Of a DNA stretch of 64,000 nt, positions 48,676 through 57,894 are shown piece by piece; within the stretch, counting starts at the first letter, position 1, and each line of letters starts with the position of its first letter. The stretch lies in NCBI RefSeq assembly GCF_006335125.1, contig NZ_VDMO01000001.1, positions 1 to 64,000 on the forward strand, in the 5' to 3' direction. The translations under genes were made by a program, and so were the position numbers. The DNA comes from Deinococcus radiopugnans ATCC 19172. GTDB lineage: Bacteria > Deinococcota > Deinococci > Deinococcales > Deinococcaceae. The notes under the pieces were generated by a model. It made no database searches, was not told where the DNA came from, and saw only the letters and a program-made list of their open reading frames with translations.

Positions 48676-50610
48676 CTAGTTCAGGCGCTGGTGCCAGCCC
48701 GCGTTCAGGTCCGGCTGGCCCGAATCCAGCAGGGCTTCCAGGCGTGCGGCGTCCAGCGGCCGGGCAAAAAAGTAGCCCTGCGCGAAGTCGCAGCCCAGGC
48801 CGCGCACAGCGTCCACCTGCTCCTGCGTCTCGACGCCCTCGGCCACCACCTGCAGGTCCAGGGTGCGCGCGATGCCCACAATGGCCGTGATCAGCGCCAC
48901 GGCGTACTGCGGCGCGCGGCGCGGGGAGGCCAGGTCCTCGATAAACGAGCGGTCAATTTTGATGCACCCGATGGGCAGGTCGCGCAGATAGGCCAGCGAG
49001 GAGTAGCCGGTGCCGAAGTCGTCGATGGCGATCTCCACCCCCAGCCGCTGCAGGCCCCGCAGGGCCGTCTGCACCAGAGTGGGACTGTGGATCACCGCGC
49101 CCTCGGTCAGTTCGAGTTCCAGCCGGTGGGCCGGCAGGCCGCTGAGCAGCAGGGTCTGCTTGACCTCGTCGACGAACGTGGGCTGCGCGAACTGCACCGG
49201 CGAGACATTGACCGTGATCTTTCCGGCCCAGCCGTGGTTCTCGCGCCAGTGCCGCGCCTGAAAGCAGGCCTGCTCCAGCACCCAGCGGCCCACCGCCATG
49301 ATCTGCCCGCTAGTCTCGGCGATGGGGATAAAGACGCCCGGCGAGATGGCCCCGAACTCGGGGTGACTCCAGCGCACCAGCGCCTCAATCTTGCTCATCT
49401 CTCCGGTCTTCAGGTCGTAGATGGGCTGATAGACCAGCGACAACTGGTCTCTGCTCAGGGCGAACTGGAATTCGCGGGTCAGCAGAATGGTGCGTTCCAG
49501 CTCGGCGTCGAGCGCCGCGTCGAAGCGCCGGATCCCGTTGCGGCCCGCCTTCTTGATCTGGTACATCGCGGCGTCCGCGTGCCTGAGCAGGGTCTCGGCG
49601 TCCTGGCTGTCGTCGGGATAGACGCTGATCCCGATGCTGGCACTGAGCTGGATCTGCTGGCCGCACACCAGGAAGGGCAGGGCCAGTCCCGCCAGCAGCT
49701 GCTGGGCCAGGGCGGGCGCCCAGGCGGGCGGCGTGTCCCGGACGATCACCACGAACTCGTCCCCGCCAATGCGGGCCGCCAGATCTCGCGGCTTGAGGAC
49801 CGCCTGCACCCGCCCAGCCAGGTCGCGCAGCACCTCATCGCCGGCGCTGTGCCCCAGGGTGTCGTTGACCATCTTGAAGCCGTCCACGTCGATAAACAGC
49901 AGCGTGAAGGGCTCGCCGCGGTCCACGGCCTCGCCCAGTTCCCGTTCCAGACGCAGGCGGCTGGGCAGGCCGGTCAGCAGGTCCGTATGCACCAGGCGCT
50001 GCAGTGTCTGTGCCCGCGCCTGGACGCTGGAGAGGCGGTCCTTGTACCCGATGAACGCCTGGGTCAGCGTCAGCAGCGTGAGGTTGGCGAGCAGCATCTC
50101 GATCAGCGCGAACAGCACGCCGCCGGACTGCGCGGTCCAGCCGTTCAGCGCGGCGTAGCCGACGCTGCACAGCACCATGGCCGCGAAGAAAGCGAAGGTG
50201 AAGCTGCGCGCCGCCTTCAGGCTGGGGATGAACAGCGACAGCACGTAGACCGCCGGAATCCAGAAAAACGATTCGGTCATTTCCACCTGGATGGAGGGGC
50301 CGGGCGGCAGGAAATACAGCAGATAGATCAGCTTGCTCAGGAAAAACCCGCAGGACAGCAGCACCAGGGCCGTGACCACCCGGTCGGTGAGGCGCGGCCT
50401 GCGCCACAGCACCAGTTCCAGAATCAGCAGCCCGCTGGTGAGGGCGGGGTAGGCCAGCCGGTCGAAAGCATTGGCCTGGCCGCTCAGGGGATCGAGGACC
50501 GCGCCCAGGAAAAAAGCAACGGCCGCGACCGGCATCGCCAGCAGCAGAATCAGCCGCCAGCCGTCTGACTGGGCTGAGCGGGCGAGGAAATAGCGGGCGA
50601 GACGCGTCAT
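48676..50610 (-). CDS. GGDEF-EAL membrane protein (cyclic-di-GMP turnover)
   Basis: 644 aa from the ATG at 50610; an upstream ATG lies above a TATTAT box. Five to six membrane helices at about 18-190 form an N-terminal sensor. GGDEF domain: motif intact at 282-286 with IDVDGFKMVNDTLGH. EAL domain: motif intact (409-411, KIEALVRW), plus DDFGTGYSSL and EGVET. Both activities could be real, so it may make or break c-di-GMP depending on signal. No RxxD inhibitory site is seen just before GGDEF. Near an HD-GYP gene in the same orientation. Confidence 0.9.
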   Translation of the reverse strand: MTRLARYFLARSAQSDGWRLILLLAMPVAAVAFFLGAVLDPLSGQANAFDRLAYPALTSGLLILELVLWRRPRLTDRVVTALVLLSCGFFLSKLIYLLYFLPPGPSIQVEMTESFFWIPAVYVLSLFIPSLKAARSFTFAFFAAMVLCSVGYAALNGWTAQSGGVLFALIEMLLANLTLLTLTQAFIGYKDRLSSVQARAQTLQRLVHTDLLTGLPSRLRLERELGEAVDRGEPFTLLFIDVDGFKMVNDTLGHSAGDEVLRDLAGRVQAVLKPRDLAARIGGDEFVVIVRDTPPAWAPALAQQLLAGLALPFLVCGQQIQLSASIGISVYPDDSQDAETLLRHADAAMYQIKKAGRNGIRRFDAALDAELERTILLTREFQFALSRDQLSLVYQPIYDLKTGEMSKIEALVRWSHPEFGAISPGVFIPIAETSGQIMAVGRWVLEQACFQARHWRENHGWAGKITVNVSPVQFAQPTFVDEVKQTLLLSGLPAHRLELELTEGAVIHSPTLVQTALRGLQRLGVEIAIDDFGTGYSSLAYLRDLPIGCIKIDRSFIEDLASPRRAPQYAVALITAIVGIARTLDLQVVAEGVETQEQVDAVRGLGCDFAQGYFFARPLDAARLEALLDSGQPDLNAGWHQRLN

Positions 50611-50620
50611 TGTCCCGGCG

Positions 50621-50626
50621 ATAATA
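50621..50626 (-). promoter_or_regulatory. -10 box for the GGDEF-EAL gene
   Basis: TATTAT on the minus strand, ten nt before the ATG at 50610. The -35 is weak (TTTGAG at short spacing). The leader would be only a few bases. Confidence 0.4.
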
Positions 50627-50790
50627 CGCAGCGGTGCCAGACTCAAACCTTACTTTTTGCAAGGACGAAGGCAAGTGGGAAATGGGTGGCTGGGGAAGGC
50701 CCGATTGTCGCTGACTCAGGGGGCCGATGGGGTTGGTTCTCCGGTCACGGCCAGTTTCCCTTTGCCACGCGCGGACAGCGCTGTGGGCGC

Positions 50791-51432
50791 TCAGCGGGGT
50801 GCCCGGCATTCAGGTTGCGGGTTCTGGTGCTGGAGCAACGACACGAACACTGGTGTCAGCACGGGGTCGAAGTGCCGTCCCGCCCCGGCCGAGATTTTGG
50901 CCAGCGCTTCTTGCGCGGTCCAGGCCGCCTTGTATGGCCGCGCGCTGGTCAGCGCGTCGTACACGTCGCACAGGGCAATGATCCGCCCGGCCACGCTGAT
51001 CTCGCCCGCCACCCGGCCGGCCGGATAGCCGTGACCGTCCCAGCGCTCATGGTGGTCCCGGATGCCTTGCAGGGCGGCGTCAGGCAGGAACTCCAGCCCC
51101 GTGGCCAGACTCAGGCCCCGCTCGACATGCGAACGCAGCAGCGCGCGCTCGGAAGGGGCCAGCTGCCCCGGTTTGGTCAGCAGGGTGCCGGGCAGGGTGA
51201 GCTTGCCGATGTCGTGCAGGAGCGCCCCCCAGCGCAACGCCTGCGTCTGGGCCGGCGACCACGCCAGCGCCCCGGCCATTCGCAGCGCCAGTTCCGTCAC
51301 GCGGTCCGTGTGGTCCCCGGTGCTGTGGTCGCGCGCCTGCAACATCTGCCCCAGGACCTGCACGCAGGCTTCCTGTGCTTCGCTGTCCTCAGAATGAGCG
51401 GCGAGGCGGCCAGTGATCCACCAGGCCAACAT
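50791..51432 (-). CDS. HD-GYP domain phosphohydrolase
   Basis: 213 aa from the ATG at 51432; a TTG two codons earlier is the other choice. Single HD-GYP domain: an early DHTDRV helix, H73-D74 in LLHDIGKL, H127-H128 in RDHHERWDGHGYP (GYP at 135-137), then CDVYDALTSARPYK. All metal ligands expected for c-di-GMP phosphodiesterases are in place. No receiver or GAF domain precedes it. Adjacent to the GGDEF-EAL gene, which suggests shared second-messenger control. Confidence 0.87.
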   Translation of the reverse strand: MLAWWITGRLAAHSEDSEAQEACVQVLGQMLQARDHSTGDHTDRVTELALRMAGALAWSPAQTQALRWGALLHDIGKLTLPGTLLTKPGQLAPSERALLRSHVERGLSLATGLEFLPDAALQGIRDHHERWDGHGYPAGRVAGEISVAGRIIALCDVYDALTSARPYKAAWTAQEALAKISAGAGRHFDPVLTPVFVSLLQHQNPQPECRAPR

Positions 51433-51438
51433 GCTCAA

Positions 51439-52115
51439 GGAGACGCGCGCTGGTCACGCGCCGGCTGCACGAAAAGAACGGCTAAAAGTGTCATCGGATT
51501 CCGACCGCAGGGTCTGCAAAAACGGTGAACTCCGGGCAGAGTCGAGGTGTAAAGCGGTTAGGGTCCGCGTCTGGGAGAAGCCCTCTGCTGCAGGGCCGTA
51601 TGGCGAAAACCTGGCCGCCGGAAGAATGTGACCTGTCCCGGACCGAAGACAGGTCTCCTGAGACCGCGCTGCACCAGCGGGTCTGACCCCAATCCGCCTG
51701 TGCCAACGTCCCGTCCGCAGCGGGGCGGGGCGTCGCAGATGGCCCGGAAGTTCGGAGCATGTGCCCCTTCTTTCCGGTAATGCCGAGCCGGACACCCGGC
51801 AGGGAGAGTCGCATGCTTGCAGCGTAGAAGGCAAATGCTCACAACGGCCTGCCAGCCGGGCTGAATAAAGACTGGCCTGCCCGGGCACAGGAATGCGTCC
51901 GCGCCCGCGCAGACCTGCAGCCTCACCCATCCCGCTGTGCGGCCCCGAATCCGGCGCCAGCACACGGATTCTCAGTGTAATCACGTTCGGGAAAGCTATG
52001 AACAGCCTTGGCAGGAGGAGCGGGAAGGGTGGGGCCAGGTGCGGTCACCGACGTCACCTGATCACGGCTTTCGATGGCCGGGCGTGACACTAGGGCCCCC
52101 GGTACGGCGGGCTGC
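51439..52115. other. 677-bp region without a recognisable gene
   Basis: Open frames exist on both strands, but none has a ribosome site or a protein pattern I know. The stretch ATCGGATTCCGACC near 51490-51503 recalls short repeats seen by eye near 130-175 (ATCGGA...), possibly related small repeats. Otherwise nothing is assigned. Confidence 0.4.
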
Positions 52116-52865
52116 TCAGACCGGGTCCGTCGCGGTGCCCTGGCTCCCGCCGGAAAGCAGCGTCCGGACGGCGAACAGATGACGGGTCATGCGGCGCACG
52201 GCGGCGTCGGCGTCGCCGTTCTCCAGCGCCTGCACGATGCCGTCGTGAACCCCCACCAGCTCCCGCCGCTGGGCCAGATTGGGCGGGCGGGCCGCCGCCG
52301 CCGAGTAGATCAGGTCGATCAGCGCGTCCAGAAACAGGCTCAGAATCGGGTTGTGGGCGGCCCCTGCGGTGCGGCGGATGAAGCCGAGGTTGAGCCGGGC
52401 CACGCTGTCGAAGCTCGCGCTCCCGAAATCCAGCGCCCGGTAAGCGTCCGCGATCCGCCGCAGCTCCACGAGGTCATGCGCCTGCGCCCGCTCTGCGGCC
52501 AGCCGCGTGCAGGTGACGGTCAGCTCGAACCACGCGTCGAGCAGCGTTTCGGGGCCGGTGCCCGACAGGTGGCGGAACGCCTCGACGGTGCGCCCAAGGG
52601 GAGCGGCGGCCGGTTCACCCACCAGAATTCCGCCGCCAGGACCGGTCTTGGTGCGGATCAGGCCCTCGTGCTCCAGCATCCGCAGGCTCTCGCGCACCCC
52701 GGCCCGGCTCACCCCGGTGGCCGCCTGCAGGTCCCGTTCGGCGCAGATGCGGTCCCCAGGCTGCAGGCGGCGGCGGCGAATCTCCTGCTGGATGTGGGCC
52801 GCGACCCCGTCGCTGACCCGTGACCGGGGTGGCATCGGGGGGGGAACATGGGCGTCGGTGGGCAT
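52116..52865 (-). CDS. GntR-family regulator, FadR/FCD-type
   Basis: 249 aa from the ATG at 52865. Winged helix at about 15-80 (GDRICAERDLQAATGVSRAGVRESLRMLE) and an all-helical FCD ligand domain from about 95 with the metal-ligand style residues in LNLGFIRRTAG and VGVHDGIVQALENGD. FadR-type proteins sense acyl-CoAs or small acids. It is divergent from a complete beta-oxidation set starting at 53118, so repression of that operon is likely. TAAACT upstream of the ATG may be its -10. Confidence 0.85.
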   Translation of the reverse strand: MPTDAHVPPPMPPRSRVSDGVAAHIQQEIRRRRLQPGDRICAERDLQAATGVSRAGVRESLRMLEHEGLIRTKTGPGGGILVGEPAAAPLGRTVEAFRHLSGTGPETLLDAWFELTVTCTRLAAERAQAHDLVELRRIADAYRALDFGSASFDSVARLNLGFIRRTAGAAHNPILSLFLDALIDLIYSAAAARPPNLAQRRELVGVHDGIVQALENGDADAAVRRMTRHLFAVRTLLSGGSQGTATDPV

Positions 52866-53036
52866 GGGGTCCGCGCAGTTTAGGGCAAAGGCAAGGTCCG
52901 CTCTGCACTGACCGCGCTGCAACAGGGCATCGGAGGCGTGACCCTGGGCAGTCCATCACCTGTCATGGATGCTAGAAGTCGATGTTTTGGTCCATTGCTG
53001 CCGCGACGCGGGGACCGTGCTGAACGGACGCCGTAA

Positions 53037-53052
53037 ATTGAGTACACTCAAT
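53037..53052. promoter_or_regulatory. Palindromic operator candidate before the beta-oxidation operon
   Basis: ATTGAGT (53037-53043), AC, ACTCAAT (53046-53052): perfect 7-bp arms. TACACT at 53043-53048 within it fits a -10, with CTGAAC 17 bp upstream. A protein bound here would cover the promoter. It lies in the region shared with the divergent FadR-type gene. Confidence 0.6.
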
Positions 53053-53117
53053 CAAACTTTCGCCCACATCAGAACGCAGCGGCGCCCGGCCGCAGGCACA
53101 TGCCCAGGGAGGGTCTC

Positions 53118-54248
53118 TTGGATTTCATGCTCAACGACGAGGCACGTCAGCTTCAGCAACTCGCCCGCACCTTTGCCGGGCGCGAGATCATTCCGCAGGC
53201 GGCGGAACTGGACCGCGCCAAGGCCTTTCCGCAGGCCATCTATGATCAGGCGCTGGCCCTGGGGCTGCTGAACCTGACGGTGCCGGAGGAATATGGCGGC
53301 GCGGGGCTGGGCTGTCTGGCCCTGACCCTGGTCACCGAGGAACTGTGCCGGGGCTGCGTGGGCGTCGGCGCGGCGCTGAGCATCAACTCGCTGGCCGCCG
53401 ACGCCATCATCCACCACGGCAGCGAGGAGCAAAAGCAGTGGGTGCTGCCCCGACTGGTGGCGGGTGAACTGGCCTCTTACGCTGCGACGGAGCCGGGCGG
53501 GGGCAGCGACGTGGCCGGGCTGCAGACCCGTGCGGTGCGCGACGGCGATGAATATGTCCTGTCGGGCAGCAAAACGTGGATCAGCAACGCCAACCTCGCC
53601 TCGTTCTTCGTGGTGTTTGCCCGGACGGGTGAGGGGGGCAGCCGGGGCCTGAGCGTCTTCATCGTCGAGCGCGGCACGCCGGGGCTGCGCGTCGGGGAGC
53701 CGCTGGACAAGCTGGGCCAGCGCTGCGCCCCCACCTGCGAGGTTTTCTTCGACGGTTGCCGCGTTGCCGCCTCGCAGCGCATCGGGGAGGAGGGTCAGGG
53801 CTTCCGCATCGCGATGGACGCCTTTGACCATTCCCGCCCAATGGTGGCGGCCTTCGGGGTGGGCGTGCACGCCCGCTGCCTGGAAGAGAGTCTGGCCTAC
53901 GCGCAGACCCGGCAGACCATGGGGCAGCCGATCATCCGCCATCAGCTCGTTGCTGCCAAGCTGGCCGAGATGTCCACCTCGCTGGAAGCCGCCCGGCTGC
54001 TGACCTACCGCGCCGCGTGGCTGATCGACCACGGCCAGCGCAACACCCTGGCCGCCTCGCAGGCCAAGCTGTTCGCCGCCGAGAGCGTGATGGCGGCGGC
54101 CACCGAGGCCGTGCAGATCTTCGGCGGCATGGGGTATTCGACGGAATATCCGGTGGAAAAGCTGTTCCGGGACGCCAAGGTGCTGCAGATCTACGAGGGC
54201 ACAAGCGAGATCCAGAAGCTGGTGATCGCCCGCGAGTTGCAGCGGTAA
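53118..54248 (+). CDS. Acyl-CoA dehydrogenase
   Basis: 376 aa from a TTG at 53118. GGGAGGG lies just upstream and the protein then begins MDFMLNDEARQ, as ACADs normally do; an ATG at 53100 is less suited. Intact domains: AATEPGGGSDVAGL and KTWISNAN for FAD and substrate, QIFGGMGYSTEYPVEK, and the catalytic Glu in QIYEGTSEIQ. Oxidises short or medium acyl-CoA to enoyl-CoA, passing electrons to ETF. First gene of the operon. Unlike the ACAD at 6931 it is of the classical YEG type. Confidence 0.9.
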   Translation: MDFMLNDEARQLQQLARTFAGREIIPQAAELDRAKAFPQAIYDQALALGLLNLTVPEEYGGAGLGCLALTLVTEELCRGCVGVGAALSINSLAADAIIHHGSEEQKQWVLPRLVAGELASYAATEPGGGSDVAGLQTRAVRDGDEYVLSGSKTWISNANLASFFVVFARTGEGGSRGLSVFIVERGTPGLRVGEPLDKLGQRCAPTCEVFFDGCRVAASQRIGEEGQGFRIAMDAFDHSRPMVAAFGVGVHARCLEESLAYAQTRQTMGQPIIRHQLVAAKLAEMSTSLEAARLLTYRAAWLIDHGQRNTLAASQAKLFAAESVMAAATEAVQIFGGMGYSTEYPVEKLFRDAKVLQIYEGTSEIQKLVIARELQR

Positions 54249-54278
54249 GCCAGGACACCACGAACAGGGAGAAAGAAC

Positions 54279-55040
54279 ATGAATCTCAACGACAAGACGG
54301 TGCTGATCACGGGGGCGGCCTCCGGGCTGGGGGCCGGGACAGCCCGGATGGTGGCGCAGGCCGGCGGCTTTCCGCTGATGCTCGATCTGAATGCGGAGGC
54401 GGGCGAGGCGCTGGCCGGGGAACTCGGCGGCCTGTTCGTGCGGGCGGACGTGGCGAGTGAGGCGGACGTGCAGGCGGCCCTCCACGCTGGACTTGAGCGC
54501 TTCGGCGCCCTGCACGGCGCGGTGAGCTGCGCCGGGATCGCCCCGGCGGCCACCACGGCGGGCAAGCGCGGCCCGCACCCGCTGGACGTCTTCGAGCGCA
54601 CGGTGCGGGTCAACCTGATCGGCACCTTCAACGTGATCCGCCTGGCGGCCCAGGCCATGCTGGACAACGAACCCGGTGACTCGGGCGAGCGCGGCGTGAT
54701 CGTCAACACCGCTTCCGTCGCCGCCTACGACGGTCAGATCGGGCAGGCTGCATACGCGGCCAGCAAGGGCGGAGTGGTGGGCATGACGTTGCCCATCGCG
54801 CGTGATCTGGCCCGCAGCGGCATCCGCGTGGTGACGGTGGCCCCCGGCATCTTCGAAACGCCGATGCTGCAGGGGCTGCCGCAGGAGGCCCAGGACTCGC
54901 TGGGCCAGCAGGTGCCGTTTCCCAGCCGTCTGGGCCGCGCCGACGAGTACGCCGCGCTGGTGCGGCACATCTTCGAAAATGGGATGCTCAACGGCGAGAC
55001 CATCCGGCTGGACGGCGCGATCAGGATGGCTCCCCGGTGA
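54279..55040 (+). CDS. SDR, 3-hydroxyacyl-CoA dehydrogenase type 2-like
   Basis: 253 aa; GGGAGA precedes the ATG. Cofactor motif TGAASGLG (11-18), D36 and neighbours favouring NAD, S146, Y159 and K163 of the active site, and APGIFETPM. The sequence is close in pattern to mitochondrial HSD10 and its bacterial kin, which oxidise 3-hydroxyacyl-CoA to 3-ketoacyl-CoA. Position between the ACAD and thiolase genes agrees. Its stop overlaps the ligase start (GTGA). Confidence 0.88.
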   Translation: MNLNDKTVLITGAASGLGAGTARMVAQAGGFPLMLDLNAEAGEALAGELGGLFVRADVASEADVQAALHAGLERFGALHGAVSCAGIAPAATTAGKRGPHPLDVFERTVRVNLIGTFNVIRLAAQAMLDNEPGDSGERGVIVNTASVAAYDGQIGQAAYAASKGGVVGMTLPIARDLARSGIRVVTVAPGIFETPMLQGLPQEAQDSLGQQVPFPSRLGRADEYAALVRHIFENGMLNGETIRLDGAIRMAPR

Positions 55041-56623
55041 GCGCCCATCCCACCCTGCTGGGCCGGGCACGGCGCGACACCCTGGCCGATGCCCTACACC
55101 GCTCGGTGCGCCGCCAGCCGGACGCGCTGGCCCTGACCTTCGCCGGGCGGTCATGGAGCTACGCCGCGCTGGAGGAGGGGGCCAACCGGGTGGCGCACGC
55201 GCTGCTGGCGGCGGGCCTCATCAAGGGGGATCGGGTGCTGGCCTTCGGTCAGAACAGCGACGCCTACGTCCTGCTGTGGCTGGCCTGCGCCCGCGCCGGG
55301 CTGGTTCACGTGCCTGTGAATTACGCCCTGCGCCGCAGCGAACTGAGCTATCTGGCCGAACAGTCGGGTGCCGTCGCCGCCTTCACCGATCCCGCCCTGC
55401 TGCCGCATCTGGAAGAGGCACTTGCCAATCCGTTGAAACTGCGGGGCACCTTCCACGGCGGTCAGGAGGGCGACGTCCTCACGTGGGCGCAGGACGAGCG
55501 CCTGAACCTCTCGCTGCCCGACGTTGAACTGAGCGGCGAGGATCTCGCCCAGTTGCTGTATACCTCCGGCACCACGGCGCTGCCCAAGGGCGCGATGATG
55601 ACGCACGCCGCGCTGCACGCCCATTACCTGAGCTGCCTGCATGACCTCGACCTGTCGCGGGACGACGTGGCGCTGGCCGCCCTGCCGCTGTACCACTCGG
55701 CGCAGATGCACGTGTTTCTGATGCCGGGCCTGCTGGCGGGGGCCACCTGCCACCTGATCGCCTCGCCCACGCCTGACACGGTGCTGCCGCTGCTCGAAGG
55801 CCAGGGCATCACCTCCTTTTTTGCGCCGCCGACCGTGTGGGTGGGCCTGCTGCGGCACCCCGAATTCCGCACCCGTGATCTGGGCCGCCTGAAAAAGCTG
55901 TACTACGGCGCGTCCATCATGCCTACCCCGGTTTTGCACGAAATCATGGAGGCGTTGCCTCACGCGGGCTTCTACAACTGCTACGGCCAGAGCGAACTCG
56001 GTCCCCTCGCCACGGTCCTGAGGCCGGAAGAACACCGCGAGCGTCCCGCCTCTGCCGGACGGCCCGTGCTGAACGTGCAGAGCCGCGTGGTCACGCCTGA
56101 GATGCAGAACACCGCTCCTGGCGAGCCCGGCGAGATCGTCCACCGCTCCCCGCAACTGCTGACCGGCTACTGGGACAAGCCGGAGGAAACGCAGGCCGCT
56201 TTTGACGGAGGGTGGTTCCATTCCGGCGATCTGGGCTACCTGGACGACGCGGGCTACCTGTACGTGGTGGACCGCGTCAAGGACGTGATCAACACCGGCG
56301 GCGTGCTGGTGGCGGGCCGCGAGGTGGAGGAGGCGCTGTTCACCCACCCCGCCGTCTCGGAAGTGGCCGTGATCGCGCTGCCCGACGACGCCTGGATCGA
56401 GGCCGTGACCGCCGTGGTGGTGCTGCGGGCCGGGGCCACCGCGACGGGTGAGGAGCTGCGCGCCCACGCCCGCGCTGGCCTGGCCCCCTTCAAGGTGCCC
56501 AAACACATCCATTTCGTGGGGGAATTGCCCCGCAACACGGCGGGCAAGATCCTGAAACGGGAGCTGCGCGAACGGTTCGCGCCGCGCCCCGACACAGCTC
56601 AGAACGACGAGGAGAACCCATGA
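55037..56623 (+). CDS. AMP-forming acyl-CoA synthetase (ligase)
   Basis: 528 aa from a GTG at 55037. ANL-family motifs: the phosphate loop [13 protein letters not shown] (about 174-186), YGQSELGPL in the A5 region, [13 protein letters not shown] (A7), DRVKDVI (hinge) and the C-terminal Lys region [11 protein letters not shown]. It makes acyl-CoA from a free acid and ATP, the entry to beta-oxidation. It overlaps both neighbours (GTGA before, ATGA after). Chain length preference cannot be read from sequence. Confidence 0.9.
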   Translation: MSAHPTLLGRARRDTLADALHRSVRRQPDALALTFAGRSWSYAALEEGANRVAHALLAAGLIKGDRVLAFGQNSDAYVLLWLACARAGLVHVPVNYALRRSELSYLAEQSGAVAAFTDPALLPHLEEALANPLKLRGTFHGGQEGDVLTWAQDERLNLSLPDVELSGEDLAQLLYTSGTTALPKGAMMTHAALHAHYLSCLHDLDLSRDDVALAALPLYHSAQMHVFLMPGLLAGATCHLIASPTPDTVLPLLEGQGITSFFAPPTVWVGLLRHPEFRTRDLGRLKKLYYGASIMPTPVLHEIMEALPHAGFYNCYGQSELGPLATVLRPEEHRERPASAGRPVLNVQSRVVTPEMQNTAPGEPGEIVHRSPQLLTGYWDKPEETQAAFDGGWFHSGDLGYLDDAGYLYVVDRVKDVINTGGVLVAGREVEEALFTHPAVSEVAVIALPDDAWIEAVTAVVVLRAGATATGEELRAHARAGLAPFKVPKHIHFVGELPRNTAGKILKRELRERFAPRPDTAQNDEENP

Positions 56624-57765
56624 GAGAAGCGGTCATTCTGGAAGCGGTTCGTACCCCCTACGGCAAGCGGGGCGGGGTCTACCGCGAGGTGCGCCCCGAC
56701 GCCCTGCTGGCCTTCACGCTGAAAGGGCTGCTGGAGCGCGCGGGCCTGGAGGCGGGCAAAATCGAGGACGTGATCACCGGGGCCGTGACCCAGACCGGCG
56801 AGCAGGGCGCGAACATCGGGCGGCTGGCGGTCCTGCTGGCCGGATTTCCCGCCGAGGTGCCGGCCGTCAGCCTGAACCGCATGTGCGGCAGCGGGCAGCA
56901 GGCGGTGCATTTCGCGTCGCAGGGCGTGGACGCCGGGGACCTGACCTACGCCATCGGCGGCGGCGTCGAGAGCATGACCCGCGTGCCGATGTTCAGCGAC
57001 ATCGGCGGCGGCTTCGAGCGCCTCAACCCCGAATTGCTTTCAGCCGTCGATCTGATCCACCAGGGCGAGAGCGCCGAGCGCATCGCCGACAAATGGGGTC
57101 TGACCCGCGAGATGCTCGACGCCTTCGCCGCCGAGAGCCACCGCCGGGCCGCCGCGTCGCGCGGGCGGCACGCCGAGCTGCTGCCCGCGCCTGGGCTGGA
57201 CGCGGGCGGAAAGGCCATCACCGTGCAGCACGACGAGGGCGTCCGCGGCGACGTCGACCCGGCGCGCATGGCGGCCCTGAAGACGCCGTTCCGCGAGGCC
57301 GGGGTGGTCACCGCCGGGAACGCCAGCCAGATCAGCGACGGGGCCGCCGCCGTGCTGGTGGGGGACCGCGAGGCGGCCCTGGCGGACGGCCTGCGCCCAC
57401 GCGCCCGCTTCCGCGCCCGCGTAGCGGTGGGAGACGATCCCACCATGCAGCTCACCGGGGTCATCCCGGCCACCCGCAAGGCGCTGGACAGGGCGGGACT
57501 GACCCTGGCCGACATCGACTGGATCGAGATCAACGAGGCTTTCGCCAGCGTGGCCCTGGCGTGGACCCACGAGCTGAAAGCCGATCCGGCCCGCGTGAAC
57601 CCCTGGGGCGGCGCGGTGGCCCACGGCCACCCGTTGGGGGCCAGCGGCGCGGGGCTGATGGCCAAGATGCTCAGCGGCCTGGAGGCGACGGGCGGCACAC
57701 TTGGATTGCAGACCATGTGCATCGGGCACGGGATGGCGACGGCCACCATCATCGAGCGCCTCTGA
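56620..57765 (+). CDS. Acetyl-CoA acyltransferase (thiolase)
   Basis: 381 aa; GAGGAG precedes the ATG, which overlaps the ligase stop. Active site complete: C89 in LNRMCGSG, H337 in [10 protein letters not shown] and C367 in TMCIGHGMA, with NEAF before the His. Cleaves 3-ketoacyl-CoA to acetyl-CoA and a shortened acyl-CoA. Last gene of the operon. No enoyl-CoA hydratase gene is present here, so that step must be supplied elsewhere, perhaps by the MaoC protein at 8546. Confidence 0.92.
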   Translation: MREAVILEAVRTPYGKRGGVYREVRPDALLAFTLKGLLERAGLEAGKIEDVITGAVTQTGEQGANIGRLAVLLAGFPAEVPAVSLNRMCGSGQQAVHFASQGVDAGDLTYAIGGGVESMTRVPMFSDIGGGFERLNPELLSAVDLIHQGESAERIADKWGLTREMLDAFAAESHRRAAASRGRHAELLPAPGLDAGGKAITVQHDEGVRGDVDPARMAALKTPFREAGVVTAGNASQISDGAAAVLVGDREAALADGLRPRARFRARVAVGDDPTMQLTGVIPATRKALDRAGLTLADIDWIEINEAFASVALAWTHELKADPARVNPWGGAVAHGHPLGASGAGLMAKMLSGLEATGGTLGLQTMCIGHGMATATIIERL

Positions 57766-57853
57766 AAGGGGCAGTGTCCTGCTGAACGGACTGACCGTGC
57801 GGGGAGCAGATATCGAGGACGGTCTCACTCACGCTCCAATATCAGGACGGTGC

Positions 57854-57876
57854 CCTCGCTTGCTGGCAGAGCGAGG
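57854..57876. terminator. Stem-loop between convergent genes
   Basis: CCTCGCT (57854-57860) pairs with AGCGAGG (57870-57876). It lies between the thiolase stop and the stop of the convergent regulator, and could serve both. No T tract. Confidence 0.35.
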
Positions 57877-57894
57877 CGTTCAGGTCGGGATGAG

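Noticed and set aside
48493..50568. A 691-codon plus-strand frame over the GGDEF-EAL gene
   Set aside because: Antisense to a gene with intact GGDEF and EAL motifs; no domain or ribosome site.
51454..51984. A 176-codon minus-strand frame in the gap after the HD-GYP gene
   Set aside because: Overlapped by other frames of similar length on both strands, with no start signal or domain; not enough to call a gene.
53052..55154. A 700-codon minus-strand frame over the ACAD and SDR genes
   Set aside because: Antisense shadow of two clear enzymes.
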